DNA from: Spirochaetaceae bacterium UBA6243 | GTDB taxonomy: Bacteria; Spirochaetota; Spirochaetia; Treponematales; Rectinemataceae | Assembly (NCBI GenBank): GCA_002441395.1 | Contig: DJVZ01000038.1 | Coordinates: forward strand, 1-60,886 | Length of the DNA: 60,886 bases | Direction: 5' to 3' | Shown here: piece by piece, positions 1 to 8,191 of the stretch | How positions within the stretch are numbered: position 1 is the stretch's first letter | Layout of the letters: each line of letters opens with the position of its first letter | Program-made: the position numbers and the translations under genes | The notes under the pieces: model-generated | What the model was told of the DNA's origin: nothing | Seen by the model: only the letters and a program-made list of their open reading frames with translations | Database searches by the model: none

Positions 1-48
1 CGGGCAATGGATAGATGTCAAGGATTAAGGTCACTCCTGCATTTTTCG

Positions 49-77
49 TTGACACATGAGATATCACATGGTAGAAT
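49..77 (+). promoter_or_regulatory. sigma70-like promoter of the Mo-hydroxylase operon
   Basis: The -35 box TTGACA (49-54) and the -10 box TAGAAT (72-77) are separated by exactly 17 bp. The predicted start falls inside the palindrome at 83-97, so the operon should be repressible from that site. The same arrangement recurs at three other promoters in the island. Confidence 0.75.
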
Positions 78-82
78 CAAAC

Positions 83-97
83 AATCGATGATCGATT
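83..97. promoter_or_regulatory. Operator A, AATCGATGATCGATT
   Basis: This is a perfect 7+1+7 palindrome that starts five bases after the -10 box of the promoter at 49-77. Close copies lie at 13644-13658, 14284-14298 and 18462-18483. All four precede units of one catabolic island whose only regulator is the GntR/FCD protein at 18703-19392. Assignment to that protein is inference. Repression is expected from the position over the transcription start. Confidence 0.7.
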
Positions 98-218
98 ATT
101 TTGAGATTCTTTGCAGGCTATGTTATACATAAGGAGCAATGCTTTCAAGCGCATTCTAATAATAATGAACCAATAATGTTATATCTATCGCTTTGTAATG
201 TAGGATGGAGGTAATCCA

Positions 219-1085
219 ATGCATGATTTCGAGTATATTCGGCCAAAGACTATAGATGAAGCTGTCAGTTTTCTGGATGTTCATGGTCCAGATGCCCGCA
301 TTCTTGCGGGGGGGACTGATTTGCTCATTCAGCTTCGGAATAATGATATTCAGCCGTCTTTTGTTCTGGATTTGAAGAATATTCCTGAGCTTCAGACCGG
401 CATTCAAATGAAAAATGGCTTTGTGTCGATAGGCGCGACGGTTACCATGTCCGAACTCATTATGAATCCGCTGATCGATCGATATTTCCCTGCGCTCATT
501 GATGCGGCAGAAGTGGTTGGCTCCGTACAGATACGCAACAGGGCCACACTCGTCGGCAATATCTGCAATGCTTCGCCAGCTGCTGACAGCGCTCCTCCTC
601 TTCTGGTGTATGGGGCAGAAGTCATTGCCGTAGGATCAAAAGAGGCAAGGCATATCCCTTTAAATGATTTCTTTGTGCGCTCTGGAGTGACGATCCTGCA
701 AAAAGGAGAGTTTGTCGCCTCGATAGAGTTGCCTGTCCCCCGCAAAAAGATGGGAGCGGCGCATGTCCGGCGCACAAGGCGTCGGGGTCACGATCTTGCA
801 TCGGTGACATTGTGCTGCGGTGTCGAAGAGACGGGGACGGTTCGGCTCTGCTATGGAAGTGTTGGTCCCCGGCCTATTCTCGTGGTAGATGAAAGCGGGG
901 TACTTGCAGATGAGAGAGCATCGGAAGAAGCAAAAGCCGCAATATTCGAATCCATGTTTGCACAGGCAAGTCCATCGAAGAAATCCATGCGCGCAAGTCC
1001 AGCCTATCGGTTGGCCATGCTCAGGGTCCTTGGCAGACAAGCGCTCAAGCTTGCTCTTGAGAGATTGCATGAAGGAGGAAAATAA
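219..1085 (+). CDS. FAD-binding subunit of xanthine dehydrogenase-family molybdenum hydroxylase
   Basis: This is the medium (CoxM/XdhB-like) subunit that passes electrons from the iron-sulfur subunit to FAD. At 288 residues it is normal for the family. The AGGTDL flavin motif is at residues 30-35, and the RNRATLVGNICNASPAADS segment at about 106-124 is the second FAD-binding stretch. The CO dehydrogenase flavoprotein C-terminal domain follows. GGAGG lies 7 bases before the ATG. The gene is first in a medium-small-large operon, with 2 bp to the next gene, under promoter and operator A. It acts in the cytoplasm. The substrate of the complex cannot be read from the sequence. Confidence 0.9.
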   Translation: MHDFEYIRPKTIDEAVSFLDVHGPDARILAGGTDLLIQLRNNDIQPSFVLDLKNIPELQTGIQMKNGFVSIGATVTMSELIMNPLIDRYFPALIDAAEVVGSVQIRNRATLVGNICNASPAADSAPPLLVYGAEVIAVGSKEARHIPLNDFFVRSGVTILQKGEFVASIELPVPRKKMGAAHVRRTRRRGHDLASVTLCCGVEETGTVRLCYGSVGPRPILVVDESGVLADERASEEAKAAIFESMFAQASPSKKSMRASPAYRLAMLRVLGRQALKLALERLHEGGK

Positions 1086-1087
1086 AA

Positions 1088-1570
1088 ATGGAGAAATTAG
1101 TTCCTATTGAAATGAATATAAATTACCAACATTATCGGCTCAATGTATCTCCTATCAAGCGTTTGCTCGATGTTCTGCGTGAAGACCTGGATTTGATAGG
1201 AACAAAAGAATGCTGTGGCATTGGAGAGTGTGGTGCGTGCACGGTGCTCGTAAATGGCCGGGCCATCAATTCATGCCTCATGCTCGCGGTAGAGGCGGAT
1301 GGCGCCGATATACTGACTGCGGAAGGCCTATCTAATAATGGCCGCTTGGATTCCCTACAGGAGGCTTTCCTGGAAAAAGGCGCGGTGCAATGCGGCTTCT
1401 GTATCCCCGGTCAGCTCATTGCAGCAAAATATTTGCTTACCCAGAATCCTCATCCTACACGGCAGGAAGTAGAAGAAGGCATGGCAGGCAATCTCTGCCG
1501 CTGTGGTGGTTATGAGCGGATCATCGACGCGGTTATATCTGTTGCAGAAAAGGGGGAGAAGCAAAAATGA
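1088..1570 (+). CDS. [2Fe-2S] subunit of molybdenum hydroxylase
   Basis: This is the small (CoxS/XdhC-like) subunit, 160 residues. The plant-type ferredoxin cluster ligands are C43, C48, C51 and C63. The second cluster ligands are C102, C105, C137 and C139 in QCGFC and NLCRC. All eight cysteines are present. It moves electrons from the molybdenum site to the FAD subunit. It overlaps the next gene by 4 bp (ATGA), as is usual for translationally coupled subunits. The start has an AAGGAGGAAAA tract just upstream, inside the end of the preceding gene. Confidence 0.92.
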   Translation: MEKLVPIEMNINYQHYRLNVSPIKRLLDVLREDLDLIGTKECCGIGECGACTVLVNGRAINSCLMLAVEADGADILTAEGLSNNGRLDSLQEAFLEKGAVQCGFCIPGQLIAAKYLLTQNPHPTRQEVEEGMAGNLCRCGGYERIIDAVISVAEKGEKQK

Positions 1571-3825
1571 ATCTTCAGACCGTCGGCACCTCTCCTCATA
1601 GGGGGGGAGGATTTGAGAGGATAACAGGCCAGCAGAAATATGTAGCTGATATCAAATTGTCAGGAATGCTCGAATCGAAACTGGTAACAATAGACAGCGC
1701 ACATGCGAAAATACTTTCAATCGATACGACAGATGCAAAGAAAATCCCTGGTGTGCGACTTGTGATGACATCAGCAGATCTGCCACAGCCGGTGCCGCGA
1801 TTTGGGCCACAGATAGCCGATCGCCCGGTTCTGGCAGATGGAGAAGTCAAATTCCACGGCGAACCGGTAGCGCTCGTCGTTGCTGAAACAATCGAGGCCG
1901 CTGAGGAAGCCGTCCGTCTAGTTAATGTCCAGTATGAAGAATTACCCGTTGCTTTCACAGTCGCGACAGCGCTTGATCCTGCTGCTCCTCTTGTAATGGA
2001 TGCGTCTCTGCGACCTGACGAGCCTTTGGCAAAGACAAACATTTTCAAAGAACACCACTTTGGGTGGGGTGAAATAGATGATTCAAAGGCGGATCTCATT
2101 GTCGATAACACGTATTCTTTCCCGATGGTCACGCAGTTTGCGATTGAGCCGCATGCATTTATCGCAGCTCCTGATAAAGATGGAATTGCGGTATGGAGCA
2201 CAATTCAGCATCCATACTGGTTGCAGAAAATTTTGGCAAATCTATTAAATTTGCCTCTTTCGAAAGTAAGAGTCTATGCTCCGGACCCGGGCGGCGGATT
2301 TGGGGGCAAACAGCATACGAAATATGAACCCGCACTCGTATTCGCTGCGGTGAAACTCGGCTGTCCCGTCCGCCTCGTGCTCACACTTGAAGAAACGTTC
2401 CAGGCTGTGCGTCGAACATCTTGTGATACCCATATCCGGACCGGCTTTACTCGCGATGGAAAGATCGTTTTCCAGGACATAACAGCAAACTATCTCTTAG
2501 GTGCCTATGTCGATATTGCGGACCGCGTAGTGGCCAAGGGGAGTTATGCCGGTGCGGGGCCATACAATGTGCCTGTCGTACGGATTGTATCGAGAAGCAT
2601 TCTTTCCCATACTCCACCTGCTACTGCGTTTCGGGGATTCGGAAACCCTGAAGTGAATTGGGCTGTAGAATCCAATATCGATGAAGCTGCTCGTCTGCTC
2701 GGCATAGACAGGTTGGAAATCCGCCTCCGCAACCTTGCAGAAAAAGGCGATAAATTCATTCCTTATGATAAACCCTCTGATGGCAACTGGAGGCAGACGG
2801 TCTTGAGGGCTGCCGAACTGATCGAATGGCAAAAGCCTCTTCTGCCCTCTCATCATCGGGGGATCGCGGTCGGCATAAAGTTAGGGCCTACTACAGGCCT
2901 GTCATACTCGTTGGTCAGGTTGTTGGTAGATGGAAGCGTCATCGTTTCCTGTGGCACATCCGATATGGGACAAGGCGCTCGAACTGTTTTTGCCCAGATT
3001 GCCGCTGAAGAGCTTGGAGTCCCCTACGAAAAGGTGAATGTGATCATGGGGGACACTGCAACTGTTCTCTACGATCAGCAGACATCGGCAAGTCGCTCCA
3101 CAGTGTTGATGGGGAACTCTGTGCTGAAGGCCTGCTATTCAATCCATGCACAACTGAAGACGAGGCTTGCAAAAGTATACCAAATCGATGAATCAGAAAT
3201 CACCGTGGAGCATGGGAAGGTCAAACTGCCAGACCGTGAAGCTCCGATAGCAGAGCTCATAAAATCTGCGCTTGGCAAGCTTGGAGGAGAAATTGTAGGC
3301 GTCGGAGAAGAGCGGAAAGATGCAGAGAAGGATCATCCACTTGGCGGGTCTGCATGCTTCTATGAGTTCAACTGTACGGCAATTGAGGCCGAAGTTGACA
3401 AAAATACAGGGGATATAACCATTACACGGTATGTAACCGTTTCTGATGTTGGCAAATCGATCAATCCAATGCAGGTACACATGCAGGACGAAGGAGCCGC
3501 GGTACAGGGCTTGGGTCATACGCTCATGGAACATTATATCTTCGATGAAAAGGGGCGCATACGGAATCTCGGTGCAGCCGATTATAGAATTCTGACTACT
3601 ATGGACCTCCCAAAAGAATTCTATAGTGAAACAGTAGAAAATGCAGACGGCCCTGGGCCATATGGTGCAAAAGGAATGAGTGAAGGTGCGCTCCTCTGTG
3701 TATCGGCGGCGGTCGCCTGTGCGGTTGGCGATGCCATTGGCACGACGATCAAAGACCTACCCCTCACTCCCGAACGGGTATGGACGGCAATACAGACGCA
3801 GAAATCAATATCTTCTCCGCAATAA
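1567..3825 (+). CDS. Molybdopterin-binding catalytic subunit of molybdenum hydroxylase
   Basis: This is the large subunit, 752 residues, in the xanthine dehydrogenase / aldehyde oxidase family. GGGFGGKQ at 242-249 and AFRGFGNPE at about 354-362 are the classic Mo-cofactor segments. GAKGMSEGAL near the C-terminus carries the likely catalytic Glu706. The active-site loop reads PPATAFRGFG and not the VAYRCSFR loop of CO dehydrogenase, so a purine, aldehyde or N-heterocycle hydroxylase is more likely than a CO dehydrogenase. No Mo-cofactor maturation genes are in the window. Shared operator sites tie it to the sugar-type operon downstream. The reaction there is unknown. Confidence 0.9.
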   Translation: MNLQTVGTSPHRGGGFERITGQQKYVADIKLSGMLESKLVTIDSAHAKILSIDTTDAKKIPGVRLVMTSADLPQPVPRFGPQIADRPVLADGEVKFHGEPVALVVAETIEAAEEAVRLVNVQYEELPVAFTVATALDPAAPLVMDASLRPDEPLAKTNIFKEHHFGWGEIDDSKADLIVDNTYSFPMVTQFAIEPHAFIAAPDKDGIAVWSTIQHPYWLQKILANLLNLPLSKVRVYAPDPGGGFGGKQHTKYEPALVFAAVKLGCPVRLVLTLEETFQAVRRTSCDTHIRTGFTRDGKIVFQDITANYLLGAYVDIADRVVAKGSYAGAGPYNVPVVRIVSRSILSHTPPATAFRGFGNPEVNWAVESNIDEAARLLGIDRLEIRLRNLAEKGDKFIPYDKPSDGNWRQTVLRAAELIEWQKPLLPSHHRGIAVGIKLGPTTGLSYSLVRLLVDGSVIVSCGTSDMGQGARTVFAQIAAEELGVPYEKVNVIMGDTATVLYDQQTSASRSTVLMGNSVLKACYSIHAQLKTRLAKVYQIDESEITVEHGKVKLPDREAPIAELIKSALGKLGGEIVGVGEERKDAEKDHPLGGSACFYEFNCTAIEAEVDKNTGDITITRYVTVSDVGKSINPMQVHMQDEGAAVQGLGHTLMEHYIFDEKGRIRNLGAADYRILTTMDLPKEFYSETVENADGPGPYGAKGMSEGALLCVSAAVACAVGDAIGTTIKDLPLTPERVWTAIQTQKSISSPQ

Positions 3826-3842
3826 ACAGGCAATCGGTCAAT

Positions 3843-3879
3843 AAAAAAGGGGCGGCGCATAAGGCGCCGCCCTTTTTTA
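3843..3879. terminator. Bidirectional intrinsic terminator
   Basis: GGGCGGCGC and GCGCCGCCC form a 9-bp GC stem with a five-base loop, flanked by an A run on the left and a T run on the right. It therefore works on both strands. It lies between the convergent Mo-hydroxylase operon and the ten-gene leftward operon. Confidence 0.92.
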
Positions 3880-3902
3880 TTGTTCGCCAAGAAGAATAAA
3901 TA

Positions 3903-5435
3903 CTACTTTTTATCCGGGAAGGAGATCATTCCATCCCAACTGTTGAGCACCTTCCCCTCTCTGGCTTCATCTTCTGAGAACCAGTGCGAGGTAACGCTCT
4001 TGAGTTCTGTGTAGAACCTGATCCCGTCAGTACCCATGGCATGTAGGTCGCCAAAAAACGAATTTTTATGCCCTGTAAAGCCAAAAACTCCGAGTGGCAC
4101 AGGGATGCCTACATTGATACCTACCTGGCCACCATGAGTCCTTTTTGCGAATTCCCTCGCATAGTAGCCACTCTGTGTGTAGATCACTGAGCCGTTCGCA
4201 AATTCGCTCGAGTTCATAAGTTCGATGCCTTCTTCGAAATTCTTCACGCGCTTCACACACAGGACTGGGCCAAATACCTCTTTCTTTCCTATGCTCATAT
4301 CGGGTGCGACGTGGTCAAAGAGCGTCGGTCCCAGGTAAAATCCATTCTCATAGCCGTTCACAACCAGCTTACGGCCATCCAGCAAAAGTTCTGCACCTTC
4401 CTCGATCCCCTTTTCAATCCAATTGGAAACAAATGCCTTGTGTTCCGCATTGACAAGAGGGCCCATTTTACTTGTCGGTTCATATGCTGGACCAATTTTG
4501 AGTTTTTCCAGCTGCTCTTTAAGGAGAGCGACAAGCTTATCTGCGATTTCTTCCTCAACAACCACGACCGGCAAAGCCATGCAGCGTTCTCCTGCACAAC
4601 CATACGCTGAGTTGATGATTCCGCGGGCTGTACGCTCAAGGGCCGCATCCTTCAGGACAAGGGCGTGGTTCTTTGCTTCGGTAAGACACTGAACACGCTT
4701 GCCATTCGCTGCCGCAGTCTCGTAAATATGCCGTCCTACGCTTGTAGAACCGACAAAGCTTATTCCCTTTACATCGGGATGCCGCAGGAATATCTCTGCT
4801 TCGTGCCGAGAGCATGTGACAAGGTTCAGGACTCCTGGTGGAAGTCCAGCCTCGGCCCATAGCTCCATGATCCGCATTGCAGTCTGGGGACAGAAACTGG
4901 CTGCCTTGATGATCATCGTATTGCCGGTCGCGATGCAGAGTGGGGCCATCCAGCCCATCGGAATCATGGCGGGGAAATTCCATGGCGCGATACCCGCAAA
5001 CACCCCCAGGCTCTCCATATACTGGGTAGTGTCATAGCCGACAGTGCAGTTCATCAATGCGGGACCTTTTAACAGATGTGTTATTCCACAAGCGAATTCG
5101 ACCACTTCGGTTACTTTCAGCACATCACCCATCGCCTCATCGAGGACCTTGCCATTCTCTCTGGCCACCATGAGTGTGAGCTCGTCAAGATGCTTGTCGA
5201 GCAGGGCTTTCATTCGAAACAAAACCTGAACCCGCTTGTTTGGAGGAGTATTGGACCACGCAGGATATGCCTTTACCGCCGAGGCAATCGTGGACTCTAC
5301 TTCTTCCACCGTGCACTGGGGCGCTCTTGCGAGTACTTCGCCTGTTGAAGGGTTGTAGCAATCCATATATTTCGTCGTGGTGGATGTCTTCCATCCTCCG
5401 TCTACCCAGTACTGAAGTTGCTTGATTTCAGACAT
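3903..5435 (-). CDS. CoA-acylating methylmalonate-semialdehyde dehydrogenase-like protein (MmsA/IolA family)
   Basis: An aldehyde dehydrogenase of 510 residues. The catalytic cysteine sits in GCAGERCMAL (Cys285 in this numbering), and the TEAKNHALVL segment with GAGERC-type context is the signature of the MmsA/IolA branch, which forms acyl-CoA from a semialdehyde using NAD+ and CoA. The start at 5435 is chosen over an upstream ATG because AAGGAGA lies 8 bases before it. It is the last gene of the leftward operon, 111 bp after the SDR gene. It probably makes the acyl-CoA end product of the pathway. The semialdehyde is not known. Confidence 0.88.
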   Translation of the reverse strand: MSEIKQLQYWVDGGWKTSTTTKYMDCYNPSTGEVLARAPQCTVEEVESTIASAVKAYPAWSNTPPNKRVQVLFRMKALLDKHLDELTLMVARENGKVLDEAMGDVLKVTEVVEFACGITHLLKGPALMNCTVGYDTTQYMESLGVFAGIAPWNFPAMIPMGWMAPLCIATGNTMIIKAASFCPQTAMRIMELWAEAGLPPGVLNLVTCSRHEAEIFLRHPDVKGISFVGSTSVGRHIYETAAANGKRVQCLTEAKNHALVLKDAALERTARGIINSAYGCAGERCMALPVVVVEEEIADKLVALLKEQLEKLKIGPAYEPTSKMGPLVNAEHKAFVSNWIEKGIEEGAELLLDGRKLVVNGYENGFYLGPTLFDHVAPDMSIGKKEVFGPVLCVKRVKNFEEGIELMNSSEFANGSVIYTQSGYYAREFAKRTHGGQVGINVGIPVPLGVFGFTGHKNSFFGDLHAMGTDGIRFYTELKSVTSHWFSEDEAREGKVLNSWDGMISFPDKK

Positions 5436-5546
5436 ATTTCTCTTCTCCTTTTCTTTGTGTCTGATTGCCAAAATAAAAGCGAAAAATACTGATGTTTGAG
5501 TTTACTATATCTTTTGCCACCCAACAAAAAACCTCCCATTGCAGCT

Positions 5547-6335
5547 TTACTGTGTGGCCGTAAGCCCTCCATCCACATACATTATCTGTCCGGTTATGAA
5601 ATCTGAAGCATGAGAGGCAAGGTACATCGCCAGCCCTGCAATATCGCTTGGCTCACATACACGGCCAAGCGGAATGCGTGCAACAAGAGGCTTATAGAAT
5701 GCGGGGTCCTCAAGATACTGGGCTACCAAAGACGTCTTTGTAAATGTCGGTGCTATGCCGTTCACGGTGATGCCATATTTAGCCCATTCTGTCGCAAGTT
5801 GTTTGATCATCATGTTCATGCCACCCCGACTGACACAATAGCTGATATATCCACGCGATATCCCAAGTTGGCCTCGTACCGAGGTGACATGAATATGTTT
5901 GCCCCCACCTGCTCCAATCTGATGTTTTGCAATTTCCTGTGAAAGGAAAAAAGCCGTCTTTAGATTGACTGAAAGAATATGATCCCAATCTTTTTCCGAA
6001 TATTCTTCAGCTGGCGCTTCTATATGGGTTCCCACACAGTTGATGAACACATCAATCTTGGGGACCTTTTTATGCAGGTCTTCGGAAAACCGCTCGAGAT
6101 TTTCCATGCTTTTAACATCAAGAGAGAGCCCGATTGCCTCGCCTCCCTCTTCCCGTATTGCTTGAGCCACTTCTTCTGCTTTTTGCTCATGCCGCGCGGT
6201 AAGAAATACTCTGCAACCCAAGGCGGCCAGTCCTGCTGACACTGCGCTTCCGATGCCACCAGCCCCTCCCGCAACAAGCGCGTTGGTTCCTTTTAAGTCA
6301 AACATGGCCCGGTATGCATTGAGATCAATTGCCAT
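5547..6335 (-). CDS. SDR-family oxidoreductase with Arg in place of the catalytic Lys
   Basis: A 262-residue classical short-chain dehydrogenase, closest in feel to gluconate 5-dehydrogenase. The nucleotide loop GGAGGIG is near residues 23-29. Catalytic Ser (HVTSV) and Tyr are present, but the YxxxK motif reads YCVSR, so the usual lysine is arginine. The TEWAKYGITVNGIAP stretch after it is typical of sugar-acid dehydrogenases in this family. It starts 4 bp after the MBL hydrolase gene, so the two are coupled. It likely oxidises or reduces a polyol or keto-acid intermediate. The direction and cofactor are unknown. Confidence 0.85.
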   Translation of the reverse strand: MAIDLNAYRAMFDLKGTNALVAGGAGGIGSAVSAGLAALGCRVFLTARHEQKAEEVAQAIREEGGEAIGLSLDVKSMENLERFSEDLHKKVPKIDVFINCVGTHIEAPAEEYSEKDWDHILSVNLKTAFFLSQEIAKHQIGAGGGKHIHVTSVRGQLGISRGYISYCVSRGGMNMMIKQLATEWAKYGITVNGIAPTFTKTSLVAQYLEDPAFYKPLVARIPLGRVCEPSDIAGLAMYLASHASDFITGQIMYVDGGLTATQ

Positions 6336-6339
6336 CCGC

Positions 6340-7218
6340 CTACCTCTTTTCTACTGTAACCGGCATTCTTACGGTCAATTGATCATAGAGTGCAGCGACA
6401 TTGTTTCTCGTAACCTCGGGACCCATGTATTCCTGTCCGATATCACAAGGAAATCTATCAAGAAAACTGATGTTCGCGATGCATTCTTCTTTGCTCCAGC
6501 CCTTTGCTACCGCAGTCGCAACGGCAGTGATCCACTCGAGAAGGAACGCTCTTTGAACGTAAATCTCTTGCTTGGTACAGACCGGTCCGTGGCCAGGAAC
6601 GAGAAGATCCACATCCAAATCGAGTAGCCTGTCGAGCGAACGGAACCACTGTTCCAGATTTGAAGTATAGAGCCAAGTCTGACAGTGATTGAATATCGTA
6701 TCGCCAACAAAGGCAATTCTCTCTTCGGGGATATGGACCGCGAGCTGACCGGGCGTATGTCCCGGGGTATGCAGCAGATTGAAGGTACGATCACCTACAA
6801 TGATAGTTGCATCCTGTGTTATGGTAATATCCGGGCGTTTTGGATCAGCAAAATAGGTTTTCTCGTCAGGAAACAGAGGAATGCCCTCTGGATCGTCAGT
6901 CGGCATCGCCTCTTTGGCATACTCATAAGGGTTGATCTGGGGATACACGACCATAAAGAGTTTCTGGGTCTCTTCATGAGAGATAACGTGCTCAGCGGAT
7001 TTGAAGAAATAGTTGCCAAAGATGTGGTCAACATGGTGCTCTGTATTGATGATGTAGCGGATATGTCCTTTTGCTTCGCACTCTTCCCTCATCCGGATCG
7101 CATAGGTAGGCAGCTGGGGTGTATCGATCACTACTACGCCATCCGAGGTAACCACATACCCCGGGTTGCAGCCGCGCAATTTCGTTTCTGCAAATACATT
7201 TTTTGTAAGCTGTTCCAA
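6340..7218 (-). CDS. MBL-fold metallo-hydrolase
   Basis: A 292-residue cytoplasmic metallo-beta-lactamase-fold protein. The first metal motif reads NTEHHVDHIFGN, that is EHHVDH where most members have HxHxDH, so the first ligand position is Glu. The remaining ligands are recognisable: HTPGHTPG, the bridging Asp in VGDTIF, and PGHGP. This subgroup includes hydrolases of thioesters, lactones and glyoxalase II substrates. In this operon, between an SDR and a P-loop protein and with an acyl-CoA-forming dehydrogenase downstream, a thioesterase or lactonase step is plausible but unproven. Confidence 0.82.
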   Translation of the reverse strand: MEQLTKNVFAETKLRGCNPGYVVTSDGVVVIDTPQLPTYAIRMREECEAKGHIRYIINTEHHVDHIFGNYFFKSAEHVISHEETQKLFMVVYPQINPYEYAKEAMPTDDPEGIPLFPDEKTYFADPKRPDITITQDATIIVGDRTFNLLHTPGHTPGQLAVHIPEERIAFVGDTIFNHCQTWLYTSNLEQWFRSLDRLLDLDVDLLVPGHGPVCTKQEIYVQRAFLLEWITAVATAVAKGWSKEECIANISFLDRFPCDIGQEYMGPEVTRNNVAALYDQLTVRMPVTVEKR

Positions 7219-7254
7219 TGCATACCTCCATCTAGAACTTCGCCATTATGACGG

Positions 7255-8142
7255 TTACATAAGTTTTTCAATTTCATCGAAAAGAAGCTGGGGCGTTTTG
7301 GCACGAATCATAAAATAGGGTCTATCCGCAGCAAATCGACTGCAGAAATCGCCTCGTTTGGCACGAAGCGCGTCGGTATCGATGATGGGCATCACGATCC
7401 CTGGAGGAGAAAGCAGCTGATTAAGCCCGAAGTAATTCATAAGGGAATGGAATGTCTGATATTCTCTTTCGAAACGATTCATCTCGACCACTTTTGTATC
7501 AAAATGGCCATCGATTCCCGGCATGATCACTAAGTCAATATTTGTCGGGTCGCTGTAGTTGATATATGGCGGATTCTCGCTGAAAAATTTCGAGACGCCC
7601 TCATCCTGATTCGGAAGATCTGCACGCTCAGTACCCTTTGCCCTCATGCGTAAATACACATTCTTCGAGCCCATGACTGCCCAGCCGCGATCGTCGGTAA
7701 CGGTTGTCTCGGTAGAGACGAGAAGGCCTCCCCGGCGGCATCCTTCAATTTGGCTCATGCTTTTGCCATGATTCGATTCCCCGCCGAGAAAGAGTATTGT
7801 CTTGTCTCTGTAACGGACAGAGGATGAATGAAAGGGATGAAGTCCAACTTTTTCCATCTCGAGAGCGAGCATGCTGACGACAATTTTATTCAGTTCCCCT
7901 TGTTCCCAAGTCCCATCGAGTGTCAACCGTACCCCGTCATAGCGAATTGCTTTTTTTGAGGCTTCCACATCCCAGACAATGTCCGGTTTTTGTTTTCTAA
8001 CTTCAGACCTGAGCTTGACATCAGCGAGCCGGTAATTAAGAAAGGTCATCTCTTCGAGAACGTGTTCTCTCCCCTCGCCTCCTACCACATCGATGCGCAG
8101 CATTCCGTCTCCGCTCAACATTTCCTCAGAAAATACTTTCAT
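7255..8142 (-). CDS. HPr kinase-like P-loop protein of unknown function
   Basis: A 295-residue protein with no close family that I recognise. HPFHSSSVRYRDK followed by the Walker A-like GGESNHGKS (about residues 120-128) resembles the C-terminal half of HPr kinase/phosphorylase, where a conserved His-Ser-Ser precedes the P-loop. A TVTDDRGW segment follows where HprK has its SDD stretch. The N-terminal 100 residues have no visible motif. No PTS protein gene is nearby. It sits directly downstream of the ATP-binding half of the split dikinase, which suggests a role in controlling or assisting that enzyme. Function unknown. Confidence 0.6.
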   Translation of the reverse strand: MKVFSEEMLSGDGMLRIDVVGGEGREHVLEEMTFLNYRLADVKLRSEVRKQKPDIVWDVEASKKAIRYDGVRLTLDGTWEQGELNKIVVSMLALEMEKVGLHPFHSSSVRYRDKTILFLGGESNHGKSMSQIEGCRRGGLLVSTETTVTDDRGWAVMGSKNVYLRMRAKGTERADLPNQDEGVSKFFSENPPYINYSDPTNIDLVIMPGIDGHFDTKVVEMNRFEREYQTFHSLMNYFGLNQLLSPPGIVMPIIDTDALRAKRGDFCSRFAADRPYFMIRAKTPQLLFDEIEKLM

Positions 8143-8191
8143 ACGCCCACTCCTTCTGTTTTTCTTTCCTCATATAGATATATTGCAGGGT

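Noticed and set aside
1567..3825. Carbon monoxide dehydrogenase (CoxL)
   Set aside because: The active-site loop reads TPPATAFRGFG and lacks the VAYRCSFR motif of CO dehydrogenase.
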